A stretch of 64,000 nucleotides of DNA from Adiantum capillus-veneris (lineage: Eukaryota; Streptophyta; Polypodiopsida; Polypodiales; Pteridaceae), in assembly GCA_014529385.2 (NCBI GenBank), contig CM043957.1, positions 88,601,881 to 88,665,880 on the forward strand. The letters are read 5' to 3'. The stretch's first letter is position 1, and every line of letters starts with the position of its first letter. A program made the position numbers and the translations under genes. The notes under the pieces are model-generated. The model made no database searches. It saw nothing but the letters and a program-made list of their open reading frames with translations, and was not told the DNA's origin. This document shows, one piece after another, positions 50,364-56,270 of this stretch.

Positions 50364-52743
50364 AACGTCTATGTGAGGCTGAAGTTGGCCTATGAGACAA
50401 ATCAGATAAACATGTATGTCCTCGATCTATTGGAAAAGACAAAACAATCCAAACTGGTACAGAATAAGGATAAGGATAAAAAGCTTGGTTTGTGATGGGA
50501 TCTATGTGGGGGGGTGTGGGGCGGAGATGGGGCTCTAGTACTAGGGGTATGTGCATGTCTATATGCTCAGGTAGTACAACCATGCAAATGCATCAAGCTA
50601 GCTAGCTCCATCGTGTGTCAATAGGAGGGTGTAGAATGTGGTACATGGGAGGATTGTGAGCAAGAGCTGCTCGGATGAACGCAACTGGGTGAGCCATCAT
50701 CTGGGTTCGTCTCTCCTCAATAGCTCGACGCGCTCGGGTCTGGATCTCCTCAATCTGTCTGCAGTGGGGTTGTGGGGCCGAGCATCCAGTAACACGTGGG
50801 CGTCGTCTGGCCTGGCTTGTCTCAGCCTGTTGGAGAGTCACTTCCCTCGATGGATTTGGGAGTGGTGGGGGTGTGGTCCTCTGGAAAAAATCTGTAAGTT
50901 GTGATTGTCTCTGCCCCCCCCCCCCCCCCCCCCCCCTCTGTGTCAGTGTAGGTGGCTGTAGAAGTGCGTATGTGTGCCTCTGTATCTCCAACAGGTAGCA
51001 CCCCAAGTGTCTCTGATCTCGAGAGTGCATGATCTCGCGGAGGGTAGGCTGCCCTCTGAAAAGTGACTGTATCTGCCTCTAATATCATCGTAAGCTTTGC
51101 ATATGCAAACAAAGTGCTCCTCACTCTCCACCTCTTCTCTGCATACTCGGCATACTCGGGGGGGGGGGGGGAGTATATGCATTGAAGCATACAAGCACAA
51201 TGTACACATGGAGACTATGCTGGCAGCCATGCAATGATATGTGACTATAATGGAGCACATATACAGACAAATTAATGTGTCTGCACGAATGTATAATATA
51301 CATGTGCGTGGAGGAATAAAATGTTAAGACATGTATGGCATATGTGTTCCCAAACGCACTTTCTGATTGTCTTTAACGTATACTATGCATATTGTAAAAG
51401 ATACGAAAGCTCGTATTAATATCTCTCTTTAGGCTAAATTTGTACTTGATTGTTTCTTCGTGTTTGTGTTGTCTGGCAATTGTTCATGGTTGGCAATCTA
51501 CATGGTGCTGCTCATATTGACTTAATTCTAAAGGCTTGCATAAGTATAGCTCTTTATCCTAAATTGCTTCTGTGAAATCTAGATAATCTACTGGTGTACT
51601 GTGCATATTGTGTAGGATTCAAGAGCTTGCAGAAATGTATCTCTTTATAATTTTACTTGTGTGTTTCTTCATGTACTTGTGTTTGTAGAAAACACAACTT
51701 TTCCTCCTTTTCATCCAATTTTGGTTACTCACTACAGGATCGTTTTTAATCTCTAATATAAGCTTTTGTTAAGGTATTTGATGGGCATGGTGGGAGAGAT
51801 GCTGCTCAATTCGTCAAAGAAAAGCTGCTTAATTTTATAGTAAAAGATGTGGCATTTCCTACTGCTGTTGAGGAGGCTGTGCATCATGCATTTTTGCATG
51901 CAGACAGGGCCTTTGCGGAAGCTTGCTCTTTGGGCCAGGGCCTTTTTTCTGGTACAACGGCACTCACTGTTCTTGTTCTCGGAAGGTATATGCCGCTCAA
52001 CAATCTTTCTGCTTGAGGTATTATTTCAAGGTTATTGCATTCTGTTTTAGTGTCTCTAGAAGCTTATGAGCACATCCAATCTGTTTAGAAGGTTGTGCCA
52101 CAAATGAATGTGGGGGGGCTTTAACAGGCATCTCTGTTTTCAAGTGCTGTCATTTTCTAATAAGGTCTCCATTGCTTTTTGGAATAGGAAAATTGTGGTT
52201 GCAAATGCTGGAGATTGTAGAGCCGTGCTTTGTAGAAAAGGCAGGGCAATAGAGCTATCTCGTGATCACAAACCGTCTTGCGTTGTCGAAAGAAGCCGCA
52301 TTGAGGCTCTTGGAGGGTACGTTGATGACGGTTACTTGAATGGGCAGCTTGGTGTTGCTAGGGCTATTGGCAACTGGCACATTAAAGGTCTCAAGGGCAC
52401 AAACTGTCCTTTAAGTGCTGAACCAGAAGTTAAACAAGCTCTTTTGACAGAGGAAGACGAGTTTATGATTATTGGCTGTGATGGCTTGTGGGATGTATTT
52501 ACAAGTCAAAATGCAGTTGATTTCGCTCGCAGGAGGCTGCAGCAGCACAATGACCCAAACGTTTGTTCACGAGAACTTGTGGATGAGGCCTTGCGTAGAG
52601 AAGCAGGTGACAATTTGACGGTAGTAACAGTATGCTTCCAGAGGAACCCTCCGCCCAATCTGCTGACTAAATTTATTGTTCGGAGAAGCATTTCTGCTGA
52701 AGGACTTCGTAATCTCCAAGAGGTCCTGGACAGCGCTGTATAA
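16420..52743 (+). CDS. protein phosphatase 2C, split over 36 kb (exons about 16420-16668, 16892-17083, 51774-51985, 52188-52743)
   Basis: Four exons together give about 402 residues, a normal length for a plant PP2C. The family removes phosphate from Ser/Thr using bound Mg/Mn. Metal ligands are present in order: MED (exon 2), VFDGHGG (exon 3), CDGLWD and GDN (exon 4). [14 protein letters not shown] and DHKP are also present. The C-terminus [18 protein letters not shown] resembles the Arabidopsis PP2C27/PP2CG1 type (clade G), from memory of that family. The RAxGD motif reads RAIGN. Exon 2-3 and 3-4 junctions keep the frame (phases 0 and 2). The exon 1-2 junction is less sure. Both SSR blocks upstream may affect expression. 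Exons 2 and 3 are separated by about 34.7 kb of nested transposons. Confidence 0.88.
16892..17083 (+). CDS. PP2C exon 2
   Basis: Contains [17 protein letters not shown] and [17 protein letters not shown], the first metal-binding block of PP2C (Glu and Asp of MED), ending GSYYG. The donor is GGA|GTGAGTA, a full consensus. Acceptor candidates are GCTGCAG ending at 16888 or 16891 (phase 0), or TTTCAG ending at 16854 (which would need phase 2). Confidence 0.85.
17881..18009 (+). repeat. 100-bp-spaced direct repeat in the intron
   Basis: CTAGCACATGGGCTATTGCA-type sequence occurs at about 17881-17908 (CTATAGCAC...) and again at about 17981-18008 (CTCTAGCAC...), preceded both times by ATTAGGTT(C/G)AT-like sequence. 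It looks like a partial tandem duplication. Confidence 0.75.
18144..18356 (-). repeat. three degenerate copies of a 74-bp unit
   Basis: Units start at about 18144, 18217 and 18291 and share CCATCTGAAG-CCTCA, GGGTGT-TGA-CAAT and AAAATGCAATTGT-TTGC segments. They lie inside the LINE fragment and multiply part of its coding sequence. Confidence 0.75.
18448..18654 (-). repeat. 75-bp direct repeat inside the LINE fragment
   Basis: AATGTCATTGGCAAACTC, GCATC-AGCAAC and AGAGGCATTTGTAACC occur in the same order at about 18458-18520 and 18593-18650. The second copy duplicates the box matching the RT active-site region. Confidence 0.8.
18759..18764. repeat. target-site duplication of element B, left copy
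   Basis: CAAATG precedes the LTR start TGTAACAAAC and recurs directly after the right LTR (25,290-25,295, sharing the terminal C). Size is 5 or 6 bp depending on where the right LTR ends. Confidence 0.8.
18765..19323 (-). repeat. element B 3' LTR (left)
   Basis: TGTAACAAAC at the outer edge to TTTGTGACA next to the PPT; in transcription orientation it begins TGTCACAAAG. It carries an A-homopolymer, several AAACCCTA (telobox-like) motifs at about 19,225-19,295 on the minus strand, and the AATACCGAAAGG core near 18,910. Confidence 0.92.
19324..19340 (-). promoter_or_regulatory. polypurine tract of element B
   Basis: On the minus strand CTTTCAAGAGGGGGGTA abuts the LTR start TGTCACA. The same arrangement is seen in element C (35,069-35,085). 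Confidence 0.8.
19464..19519. repeat. short tandem repeat, about 10-bp unit GACATCACAG
   Basis: About six imperfect copies of (G)ACATCAC(A/C)(G/C) in the region between the pol stop and the 3' LTR of element B. Confidence 0.85.
19929..22834 (-). pseudogene. element B pol: protease remnant, RT, RNase H, deleted integrase, chromodomain
   Basis: Minus strand. The protease region near 23,000 keeps GAKANF but the catalytic Asp triplet is lost among indels. RT and RNase H (22,588-21,300) are intact by eye: [20 protein letters not shown] and FEVFCDACG. The integrase zinc finger frameshifts near 21,050. A deletion of about 150 bp then joins the MDFIF region to the [19 protein letters not shown] region. 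Downstream frames (20,848-19,929) keep the second Asp, the Glu region (DGQSEIANS) and a chromodomain-like C-terminus (EILVPEQIL...[15 protein letters not shown]). Chromodomains direct integration to marked chromatin. The product cannot be a working integrase. Confidence 0.88.
22835..24677 (-). pseudogene. element B gag, frameshifted
   Basis: ATG at 24,677 ([15 protein letters not shown]). The frame meets TAG at 24,573 (likely CAG to TAG), then continues with [15 protein letters not shown]. The capsid domain is at 23,851-23,400 ([34 protein letters not shown]). A zinc knuckle at about 23,220 reads [12 protein letters not shown] followed by TAG in place of the residue before the last Cys. Lys-rich and poly-Ser tracts lie at 24,160-24,100. 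Several frame changes separate the parts. It is homologous to gag of element C. Confidence 0.75.
24731..24746 (-). promoter_or_regulatory. primer binding site of element B (tRNA-iMet type)
   Basis: Minus strand reads TGGTATCAGAGCACGG one base inside the 5' LTR, the usual plant initiator-methionine tRNA primer site. Confidence 0.85.
24748..25290 (-). repeat. element B 5' LTR (right), outer 17 bp missing
   Basis: Matches the left LTR base for base by eye except one extra A. It stops at TGTCCGCCAC, lacking the terminal segment ending TTTGTGACA that the left LTR has next to the PPT. The target-site duplication follows directly. Confidence 0.9.
25291..25411 (-). pseudogene. LINE fragment, upstream part beyond element B
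   Basis: On the minus strand [26 protein letters not shown] matches the LINE RT region just upstream of the GCPLAP motif, which lies at 18,740 on the other side of B. Removing B and one duplication rejoins the two halves. The 5' side ends abruptly at the LTR of element D. Confidence 0.6.
25412..26211 (+). repeat. 5' LTR of element D
   Basis: Starts TGTCACAAATTGCTGACG, like the B-family LTR start, and ends CGACTTTGACA just before a tRNA-iMet-type primer site. It contains CTATATAAGC at about 26,032 (TATA) and (CT)n at 26,107-26,163. Transcription would run on the plus strand, the same direction as PP2C. No 3' partner LTR was found. Confidence 0.65.
26107..26163. repeat. (CT)28 microsatellite
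   Basis: About 28 uninterrupted CT units in the R/U5 part of the element D LTR. Confidence 0.95.
26212..26223 (+). promoter_or_regulatory. primer binding site of element D
   Basis: CGGTATCAGAGC follows the LTR end; it matches the tRNA-iMet site TGGTATCAGAGC except for the first base. Confidence 0.7.
26224..27612 (+). mobile_element. internal leader of element D, no gag recognised
   Basis: The longest frame (26,566-26,928, 121 codons) resembles no gag. The first 500 bp carry a series of palindromic AGCGTTTTAAAACGCT-like motifs. At about 26,903 and 27,063 two related segments (GGCAATTTGTTTGGC and GGCAGTTTGTTTGGC) start imperfect repeats about 160 bp apart. The element is cut at 27,613 by a truncated LTR. 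It may be a non-autonomous element or a long 5' leader. Confidence 0.5.
26290..26770. repeat. array of about ten AGCGTTTT-type palindromes
   Basis: Sites at about 26,293, 26,316, 26,389, 26,434, 26,482, 26,536, 26,581, 26,652, 26,690 and 26,751. The copy at 26,482-26,503 is a perfect 22-bp palindrome with core AGCGTTTTAAAACGCT. The copy at 26,581-26,596 (AGCGTTCTAGAACGCT) is a perfect 16-bp palindrome. The others are imperfect and often keep only one arm. Confidence 0.8.
27613..28187 (-). repeat. truncated LTR related to element B
   Basis: From CACAATAGATTTGCACTGGC to CACGTCATCACTTTGTGACA it follows the B LTR with many differences and its own CT run at about 27,920-27,950. The first roughly 85 bp of the B LTR are absent. 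It confirms that this family's LTR normally ends TTTGTGACA. It contains TAGGGTTAGGGTTAGGG at about 28,081. Confidence 0.8.
28188..28917 (-). pseudogene. LINE H reverse transcriptase domain
   Basis: Minus strand from 28,917: FQYILHT region, then [56 protein letters not shown] and [26 protein letters not shown]. These are the standard first RT blocks of plant L1-type LINEs. A frame change near 28,370 is followed by [20 protein letters not shown]. The 3' part, including the FADD box, is missing. It belongs with the endonuclease at 30,173-30,991; LTR E and a deletion separate them. Confidence 0.85.
28918..30172 (+). repeat. truncated LTR E, C-type family, reversed
   Basis: Reverse-complement relative of the element C LTR (compare ATAAAGAAATACCGAAAGG at 29,966 with the same core reversed in C). 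It covers C-LTR positions from the outer CCGGCCTG-like end near 30,172 to roughly 210 bp short of the other end. It replaces the middle of LINE H, so insertion was followed by a deletion removing LTR end and LINE sequence. Its poly(A)-signal-like AATAAA is in the PP2C sense orientation. Confidence 0.8.
30173..30991 (-). pseudogene. LINE H endonuclease domain
   Basis: Minus strand from 30,991: [15 protein letters not shown], the start of an APE-type endonuclease, then a shifted frame with [19 protein letters not shown] and [12 protein letters not shown]. Further on is [19 protein letters not shown] (the GDFN block, Gly replaced by Glu), then [13 protein letters not shown] (the SDH catalytic block) near 30,340. 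The enzyme nicks target DNA for target-primed reverse transcription. Several frameshifts make this copy dead. Confidence 0.85.
32275..32590. mobile_element. AT-rich MITE-like insertion rich in ACGT
   Basis: Interrupts LINE H ORF1 and differs sharply in base composition. The ends carry related inverted sequence (GTACAATACG on the left, the same on the opposite strand near 32,530). It contains about ten ACGT tetramers. There is no coding capacity. Boundaries are approximate and a clear target-site duplication was not found. Confidence 0.45.
32588..32710. repeat. short direct repeats at the insertion edge
   Basis: GGGAGTATTTTAGTTGACTC occurs at about 32,610 and 32,662. GGGAG(G/A)AGGA and ACATTCGGGAG occur at about 32,591 and 32,685. 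This looks like a local duplication next to the AT-rich insertion. Confidence 0.75.
33282..33346. repeat. (GA)n microsatellite between LINE ends
   Basis: About 31 GA units. On the minus strand this is (TC)n following a short segment (33,427-33,350) that resembles the LINE 3' tail at 50,430-50,360, and preceding the LINE H ORF1 start. Confidence 0.9.
33594..35068 (-). repeat. element C 3' LTR (left)
   Basis: TGTAACCGGCCTG to GCTGGTGACA, 1,475 bp. The AATAAAGAAATACCGAAA core lies on the minus strand near 33,785-33,805. Confidence 0.95.
35069..35085 (-). promoter_or_regulatory. polypurine tract of element C
   Basis: Minus strand TTTCAAGAGGGGGGTA abuts the LTR start TGTCACC. Confidence 0.85.
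35110..35340. repeat. two local direct repeats between C pol and its 3' LTR
   Basis: CATGCT-A-TGTCAAC followed by GTATTCAACACCT and GTCGAC occurs at about 35,126-35,158 and 35,173-35,213. CCAATGACA-A-TGGTAGCTGC occurs at about 35,243 and 35,300. The region has no reading frame of note. Confidence 0.75.
35642..36603 (-). pseudogene. element C integrase (3' part) and chromodomain
   Basis: Continues the C integrase after copia F. It has [10 protein letters not shown] (second Asp) and DGQSEEANS (Glu), then TAG at 36,095 within a conserved LGD-x-VLLRF motif where Gln is usual. GPFQV and a chromodomain-like end follow ([13 protein letters not shown]...[18 protein letters not shown]). The stop at 35,642 is followed by a non-coding stretch of about 570 bp before the PPT. 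Chromodomains bind methylated histones and bias integration. Confidence 0.9.
36604..36885 (-). repeat. element F 3' LTR
   Basis: TGTGGGGGAGCAGG to TTCCCTAACA, 282 bp; the PPT lies just inside (36,886-36,900; minus strand CTTTAGGTGGGAGGT). Confidence 0.95.
36965..38998 (-). pseudogene. element F RT and RNase H (with end of integrase)
   Basis: One frame from 38,998 to 36,965 broken only by TAG at 38,711 (probably CAG to TAG). The first 95 residues are the integrase C-terminal tail, Gln/Pro-rich. Copia RT follows: [53 protein letters not shown] and the catalytic [10 protein letters not shown]. RNase H has [16 protein letters not shown] and CDSQSAI, ending ADLLTKSLP. All key residues are present, so apart from the stop this part looks recently functional. 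Confidence 0.95.
38755..39588 (-). pseudogene. element F integrase core
   Basis: [21 protein letters not shown] and [10 protein letters not shown] give the D-D-E triad. The frame enters by an apparent one-base loss near 39,590, after the pre-integrase domain, and is lost again near 39,005 by another one-base loss within the FLGY...[12 protein letters not shown] region. No amino-acid block is missing at either place. Confidence 0.93.
39585..41063 (-). pseudogene. element F gag, protease and pre-integrase domain
   Basis: ATG at 41,063 ([22 protein letters not shown]). TGA at 40,893 breaks the frame once. The gag capsid core is [13 protein letters not shown]...[10 protein letters not shown], and the zinc knuckle [14 protein letters not shown] lies near 40,360. 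Protease [13 protein letters not shown] is near 40,120 with an intact D-S-G. The pre-integrase HHCC domain ([13 protein letters not shown]...CEHCIYGKH) is near 39,700. The frame ends at 39,585 by frameshift. Confidence 0.94.
41604..41616 (-). promoter_or_regulatory. primer binding site of element F (tRNA-iMet type)
   Basis: Minus strand TGGTATCAGAGCT just inside the 5' LTR. Confidence 0.9.
41619..41900 (-). repeat. element F 5' LTR
   Basis: 282 bp, TGTGGGGGAGC to CCCTAACA; about four differences from the left copy. Confidence 0.95.
41901..44555 (-). pseudogene. element C gag end, protease, RT, RNase H, integrase (5' part)
   Basis: Read from 44,555: basic gag tail with zinc knuckle [14 protein letters not shown] (about 44,450). 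The protease has [12 protein letters not shown] near 44,250 (D-P-G rather than D-S/T-G). RT has [11 protein letters not shown] and FFDDMIVYS near 43,200. RNase [13 protein letters not shown] is near 42,790, the integrase zinc finger (HRGIDAT...CLICQK) near 42,200-42,100, and the first catalytic Asp in AMDFIFDLP near 42,015. The frame is open from 44,348 to F at 41,900 without a stop, so the element was recently intact here. Confidence 0.94.
44556..46036 (-). repeat. solo LTR G inside element C gag, TSD TTATC
   Basis: 1,481 bp from TGAAACCGGCCCG to CCTCGTGACA, flanked by TTATC at 44,551-44,555 and 46,037-46,041. It resembles the C LTR in layout and in the GGCGCCCCTTTCGG core (44,733) but has diverged. 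No internal sequence remains, as expected after recombination between two LTRs. Gag reading resumes in frame on both sides. Confidence 0.93.
46037..47492 (-). pseudogene. element C gag, 5' part, two amber stops
   Basis: ATG at 47,492 ([19 protein letters not shown]). One frame runs to G at 46,036 with TAG at 47,091 and 46,380, each in a context where CAG (Gln) is likely. A Met/Gln/Pro-rich N-terminal part is followed by the capsid domain ([65 protein letters not shown]). It joins across G to the zinc knuckle at 44,450. Confidence 0.9.
47583..47600 (-). promoter_or_regulatory. putative primer binding site of element C, not iMet type
   Basis: Minus strand TGGTTCCATCGATGGGAT begins right at the LTR end. 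It starts with TGG, as a site pairing with a tRNA CCA end should, but is not the tRNA-iMet sequence used by B and F. I cannot name the tRNA. Confidence 0.6.
47601..49075 (-). repeat. element C 5' LTR (right)
   Basis: 1,475 bp, same ends as the left LTR; about eight substitutions by eye, clustered in the last third. Confidence 0.95.
49081..50245 (+). other. intron segment right of C, possible solo LTR
   Basis: From TGTTGGAATGTAGG (49,124) through a TATA-like ACTATAAAAAAC (49,158) to CACCTGACA (about 49,878) it resembles an LTR, but no duplication flanks it and no partner exists. About seven AGCGTTTT(T/C)-type half sites lie at 49,268-49,560. No coding sequence is seen. Confidence 0.35.
50246..50358. 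repeat. (GAA)n and (GA)n microsatellites
   Basis: (GAA)8 at about 50,246-50,270, then TTTTAACGTCGTAGGATAC, then about 34 GA units at 50,290-50,358. Confidence 0.95.
50359..51260 (-). pseudogene. LINE 3' end with C-terminal zinc-binding domain
   Basis: Minus strand from about 51,175: [31 protein letters not shown] fits the Cys/His domain that follows RT in many plant LINEs (zf-RVT-like). Other frames continue with [17 protein letters not shown] (50,990) and a Gln/Arg-rich tail ending at 50,602. A G-run (51,158-51,171) and a C-run (50,914-50,936) lie in the coding part and break the frame. The tail ends in (TC)n at 50,358. Confidence 0.6.
50914..50936. repeat. poly-C run of 23
   Basis: Uninterrupted homopolymer; the exact length is prone to sequencing error. 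A poly-G run of 14 lies at 51,158-51,171. Confidence 0.85.
51774..51985 (+). CDS. PP2C exon 3
   Basis: [21 protein letters not shown] through [13 protein letters not shown] to [13 protein letters not shown]. It carries the DG metal-binding pair and the SGTTA strand. The acceptor is TTGTTAAG|GTATTT (51,773) and the donor AAG|GTATAT (51,986), ending in phase 2. The next intron is short (51,986-52,187). Confidence 0.92.
52188..52743 (+). CDS. PP2C exon 4 and stop
   Basis: Begins after TTGGAATAG; AG|G restores Arg, then [44 protein letters not shown] (Asp of RAxGD replaced by Asn), [27 protein letters not shown] and [20 protein letters not shown], stop at 52,741-52,743. It contains the last two metal-binding Asp residues. 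Confidence 0.95.
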
Positions 52744-53490
52744 AAGGCAGACTTCATTTACACTAGGCTTCGGCGATGTGCCCTAGTTAATTTAGGGCTA
52801 TTATTTTTGAGGTACATTTATGAGTGGAAATAAGGTTATCTGTACTTTTCTCATTACGATGGTCTAAAATAATCAGCACGGTAAGATTAGCATGAATTCT
52901 TCCAATTTTCTAGTTAGTTTTACTATGCTGGAGATATCAATGTGCTTGCAGGTTTTACATATTTCGAGCTGAGTCGCCGAGACTTTTACATCAGGTAAAC
53001 AGAAGGGTTTTTCAACTCAAATTGAAGACAAAAGCCCCTCATTTGTTCTACTCTGTCTTCTAATCCCCAATGGAGCAGGAAGGTTGTAAAATCCCTGCCT
53101 GAATTTGTCATTATCAGAGAACTTAGATACGTGAACAAATAATTCAAAGAGGGTGATCCCTCTGGTTTATCTTGCACTAGGTTTATATCCTAGGTGTATT
53201 TTTTCATTTATTTTCACACAGCAAAATAATCCCCATTGTAAAATAGGGCAATGCCACATTTATTTGTGCGCTAGATGGTCCACCATTTGCTGTGCTTTTG
53301 ACACTAGGTGGTGGACAGCCAACTGACAATCGGCCAGGGCATGGACGTTCCCTTCACCGCTCGCCACTTAGAACTTAACTGCATTACCTTGCCTCTCGTG
53401 AACGCAGACGTCGCACATGTGCTCCACCCTTGTATGACATGAGCACCTCGTTTAGCCCTTTGCTGTAGCGGCTAGCCTTCTCCTAGTGTG
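52744..53490. other. PP2C 3' UTR and downstream
   Basis: AT-rich with several AATAA-like signals (for example near 52,830 and 52,868). No second gene is seen. Confidence 0.5.
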
Positions 53491-53770
53491 AGTTTCCTAC
53501 GGCTTTAAAATTCTCTTCTTCTCTCTCTCTCCCCCCGTTGGCTAGGTCTCTTGGGATAGTTTCCTACGGCGTTGAAACTCTCTTCTTCTCGGCGGGTGTG
53601 TGTGCGCGCTTATAAAAAGAGGAAAATGGTATAACCTTTTTATCACCAAGTGTGGTAGATTGGTTATGCCATTTCCCTCTTGAATAACAAGTCTTGAGCT
53701 CAACTCTCCTTGTCGGCTAGATCTATAAGGTCTCTTGGGATGGTTTCGTACGACGTTAAAACTCTTCTTC

Positions 53771-53848
<78 letters not shown>
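53491..53848. repeat. three copies of a CCTACGGCGTT block plus (CT)n(CA)n
   Basis: GTTTC(C/G)TACG(G/A)C(G/T)TT(G/A)AAA followed by CTCTTCTTC occurs at about 53,492, 53,559 and 53,744. The last is followed by (CT)n and (CA)n at 53,777-53,847. A reverse-complement relative lies beside the (GA)n at 50,271-50,290. Confidence 0.75.
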
Positions 53849-53852
<4 letters not shown>

Positions 53853-55600
53853 CAATTTCCTGTATTTTCATTCCTATATTGTATATTGTATGTCTTGTGC
53901 TTGAAGCATGCTATGAGGTCCTTCAAATTGCAAAGATCTTGTGTGTGCATTCTTCCTTACTTTCTATTAGTGGTGATGGCAACTCTTAGTAGGGTTCTTC
54001 CAGCAAACAAAAACCCGAGCAAATATCTCTGCTGCAAGATATTTGGAAAGTGGCACAAGAACACACAATTTTGTTTCAAGGCATGAACATTCTTGACAAG
54101 TTGAATACTACAAAATCTAAAAACTCTCAAGTGTGGTCACAATGGGTGCCAATAACGAAACATTTGTGTAGTGCTTGAAGTGATTTTTGGTGGCTAGGTA
54201 GACATTGTATCAGTTTCGGGAAAAATTGTATTGCCCAAAGACATTCTTCCCTCAAAAGGACAGCTCAAGCAAGGATTTCAACGTGTAAAGAATGCTAAAT
54301 GATATGTTTTCTACTATGTTTCACATAATACTTGCAACACAATGTACATTCATGCTGCAACACACTTGCATCATAAACTAATACAAAAACATATAAAAAT
54401 TTGTGTGCCAAGGTGCGAATTTTCATTGTAGATTTCAAAGCTACAAAATCCAAGGGCTCTATAAAGAGTTAACATACATCATTGTGCCTACGAGGTGGAA
54501 CGTGCACAACATGCGAAGGGTATCTGTTGCCATACTAGACCCATACCCTTCGCATAAACCAGTAGTGAGCTTTTATAAAACAGATAAATGATGGCATTAT
54601 CTAAGCAGGTGAAGGCGTACTCTGTGCTCTAGTGAATGTGTGATCACTTAATGAGTCCTCCATAGCCATCCAAGTCCATTGCCTAGCTTGAAAAGGAAGG
54701 GTTGGTGAGATATTCTTGAAGACTAAGAAAGAAACCTAAAATGAATGGCGACATGCCACAAACATTCAACCACACATGCAAGGAAACATGGAATTAAATT
54801 TAACACAATTTCTCTACTTGTAGACAAAACGCTATACGGTCATCCCCTAGTAGTTCATATCCTTCTTGCTTTTGCACATACTTTGTCTTAGCTTGTAGGT
54901 TACATTGCAACAATGCTCAAAAAACAAGTAGGTGTAGTGTAATTGTAATGGAAATTGCCTATGAACTTTGAGAATAGCGGAACTAGGAGAATTAAAGAGA
55001 GCATTTTTGTGAGGCTACTTTGAGAACATAGAGGGTGAACTTAATTGATGGTAGCAACATAATAATAGTACTTAATTTAACTTGGAATGAACAATACTTT
55101 TGTAAGAGAGAGAGTTTAGAGAACTTGAAAATTGAGGACTGGATTTATGTGGTGCCGGTCCCCCCTCCAATAGGCTTTTGTATTATAAAGTCTCCCATCC
55201 AGAGAGACTTGGTACAATACATTCTTTGTGTTCCTTGTAACCTAGGTGATGCAATGAAGATGGAAAACTTCATGCATCACGAGCATAACATAGACTTTGT
55301 AAAAAGAATTAACTATCCCCAGCCTCAGTCCCAAATACCTTCAAAGGTGGAGAGAGCTAGCGGGGAATGAGGGTAGGAAAGAGGAAGAAGAAACATTCAT
55401 AGGAGAAAGAAATAGTTCCTCACTTATCATCATTCTTCTTGCTAGTATACATAATAACATAATAATGAAGATGGAAAGCTTAAGCATTGAACCATGGCTC
55501 TTGGTTGGATTTGCATTCCATAGCCAAGAGTGTTGGTGTAGGCTCTCAACTTCTCTACTAGCTTGGAGAAGAAGATGGAGCTCTTGCACTTTGCACCACA
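53849..55600. other. no gene recognised
   Basis: Short frames only; no domain on either strand. Confidence 0.5.
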
Positions 55601-55604
55601 CAAT

Positions 55605-55652
55605 GAGTGTGTGTGTGTGTGTGTGTGTGTGTGGGGGCGGAGGGGGGGGGGG
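55605..55652. repeat. (GT)n followed by a G-rich run
   Basis: About 14 GT units, then a run of mostly G to 55,652. Confidence 0.9.
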
Positions 55653-56154
55653 AGTATACCCCCCAAGCTAGCCCCCTTCTTGCTTTGATCGACTCTCTCT
55701 TCTGGCAGTCTTTGGCATTTGATTGGACCTCCTCAAGCTTGGCCAATCACATGCCTAGTGCATATTAAGCAACAAGGGTAGCCTTGGGACAAGTGTCCCC
55801 CTTTCCCCTTTGAGAGAGAGGACTTGATAAATGCAAAAACAATTAATTAAATCAACTAAATTATCATTGGACCCCTTGGGAGGCTAACCAATAGGCTTTA
55901 GGCACATTATGAAGGCACATTATGAGGGAAACATGAAGAGGAGGTTGACAAGTGTCCCTGCTGCTTTCTTTGTACCAAGGATGCCTTGTGTGAGGTGTAT
56001 GTGTTCTCTCTCTAGCCCCTATAAAGAGGGCTTGTCCCCTCATGAGTAGGGATCATGCATTGACTTTTTGAACCATTACCCCTTCAAGAACCTTAGTCAT
56101 GGAGCACCTTAGCACCTTAGTCATTCAACTCCTAAAGCACCTTAGTCAGCTAGT

Positions 56155-56170
56155 TGGGGGGGCGGGGGGG

Positions 56171-56236
<66 letters not shown>

Positions 56237-56270
56237 GGGAAGGCGGGGGGGGGGGGGGGGGGGGGGGGGA
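56155..56270. repeat. G-runs and (GA)n
   Basis: G-rich 56,155-56,173, (GA)n to about 56,231, then about 25 G at 56,245-56,269. This could form quadruplex or triplex DNA; run length is uncertain. Confidence 0.9.

Larger units (their letters stand above)
17084..51773 (+). other. 34.7-kb PP2C intron filled with nested transposons
   Basis: Donor GTGAGTA at 17084 and acceptor TTAAG at 51773 join codon GGA to GTA in phase 0, giving YYG-VFDGHGG, the continuous PP2C motif. The interior holds two or three LINEs, gypsy elements B, C and D, copia F and several solo or truncated LTRs. Most coding strands face opposite to the host gene. Confidence 0.88.
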
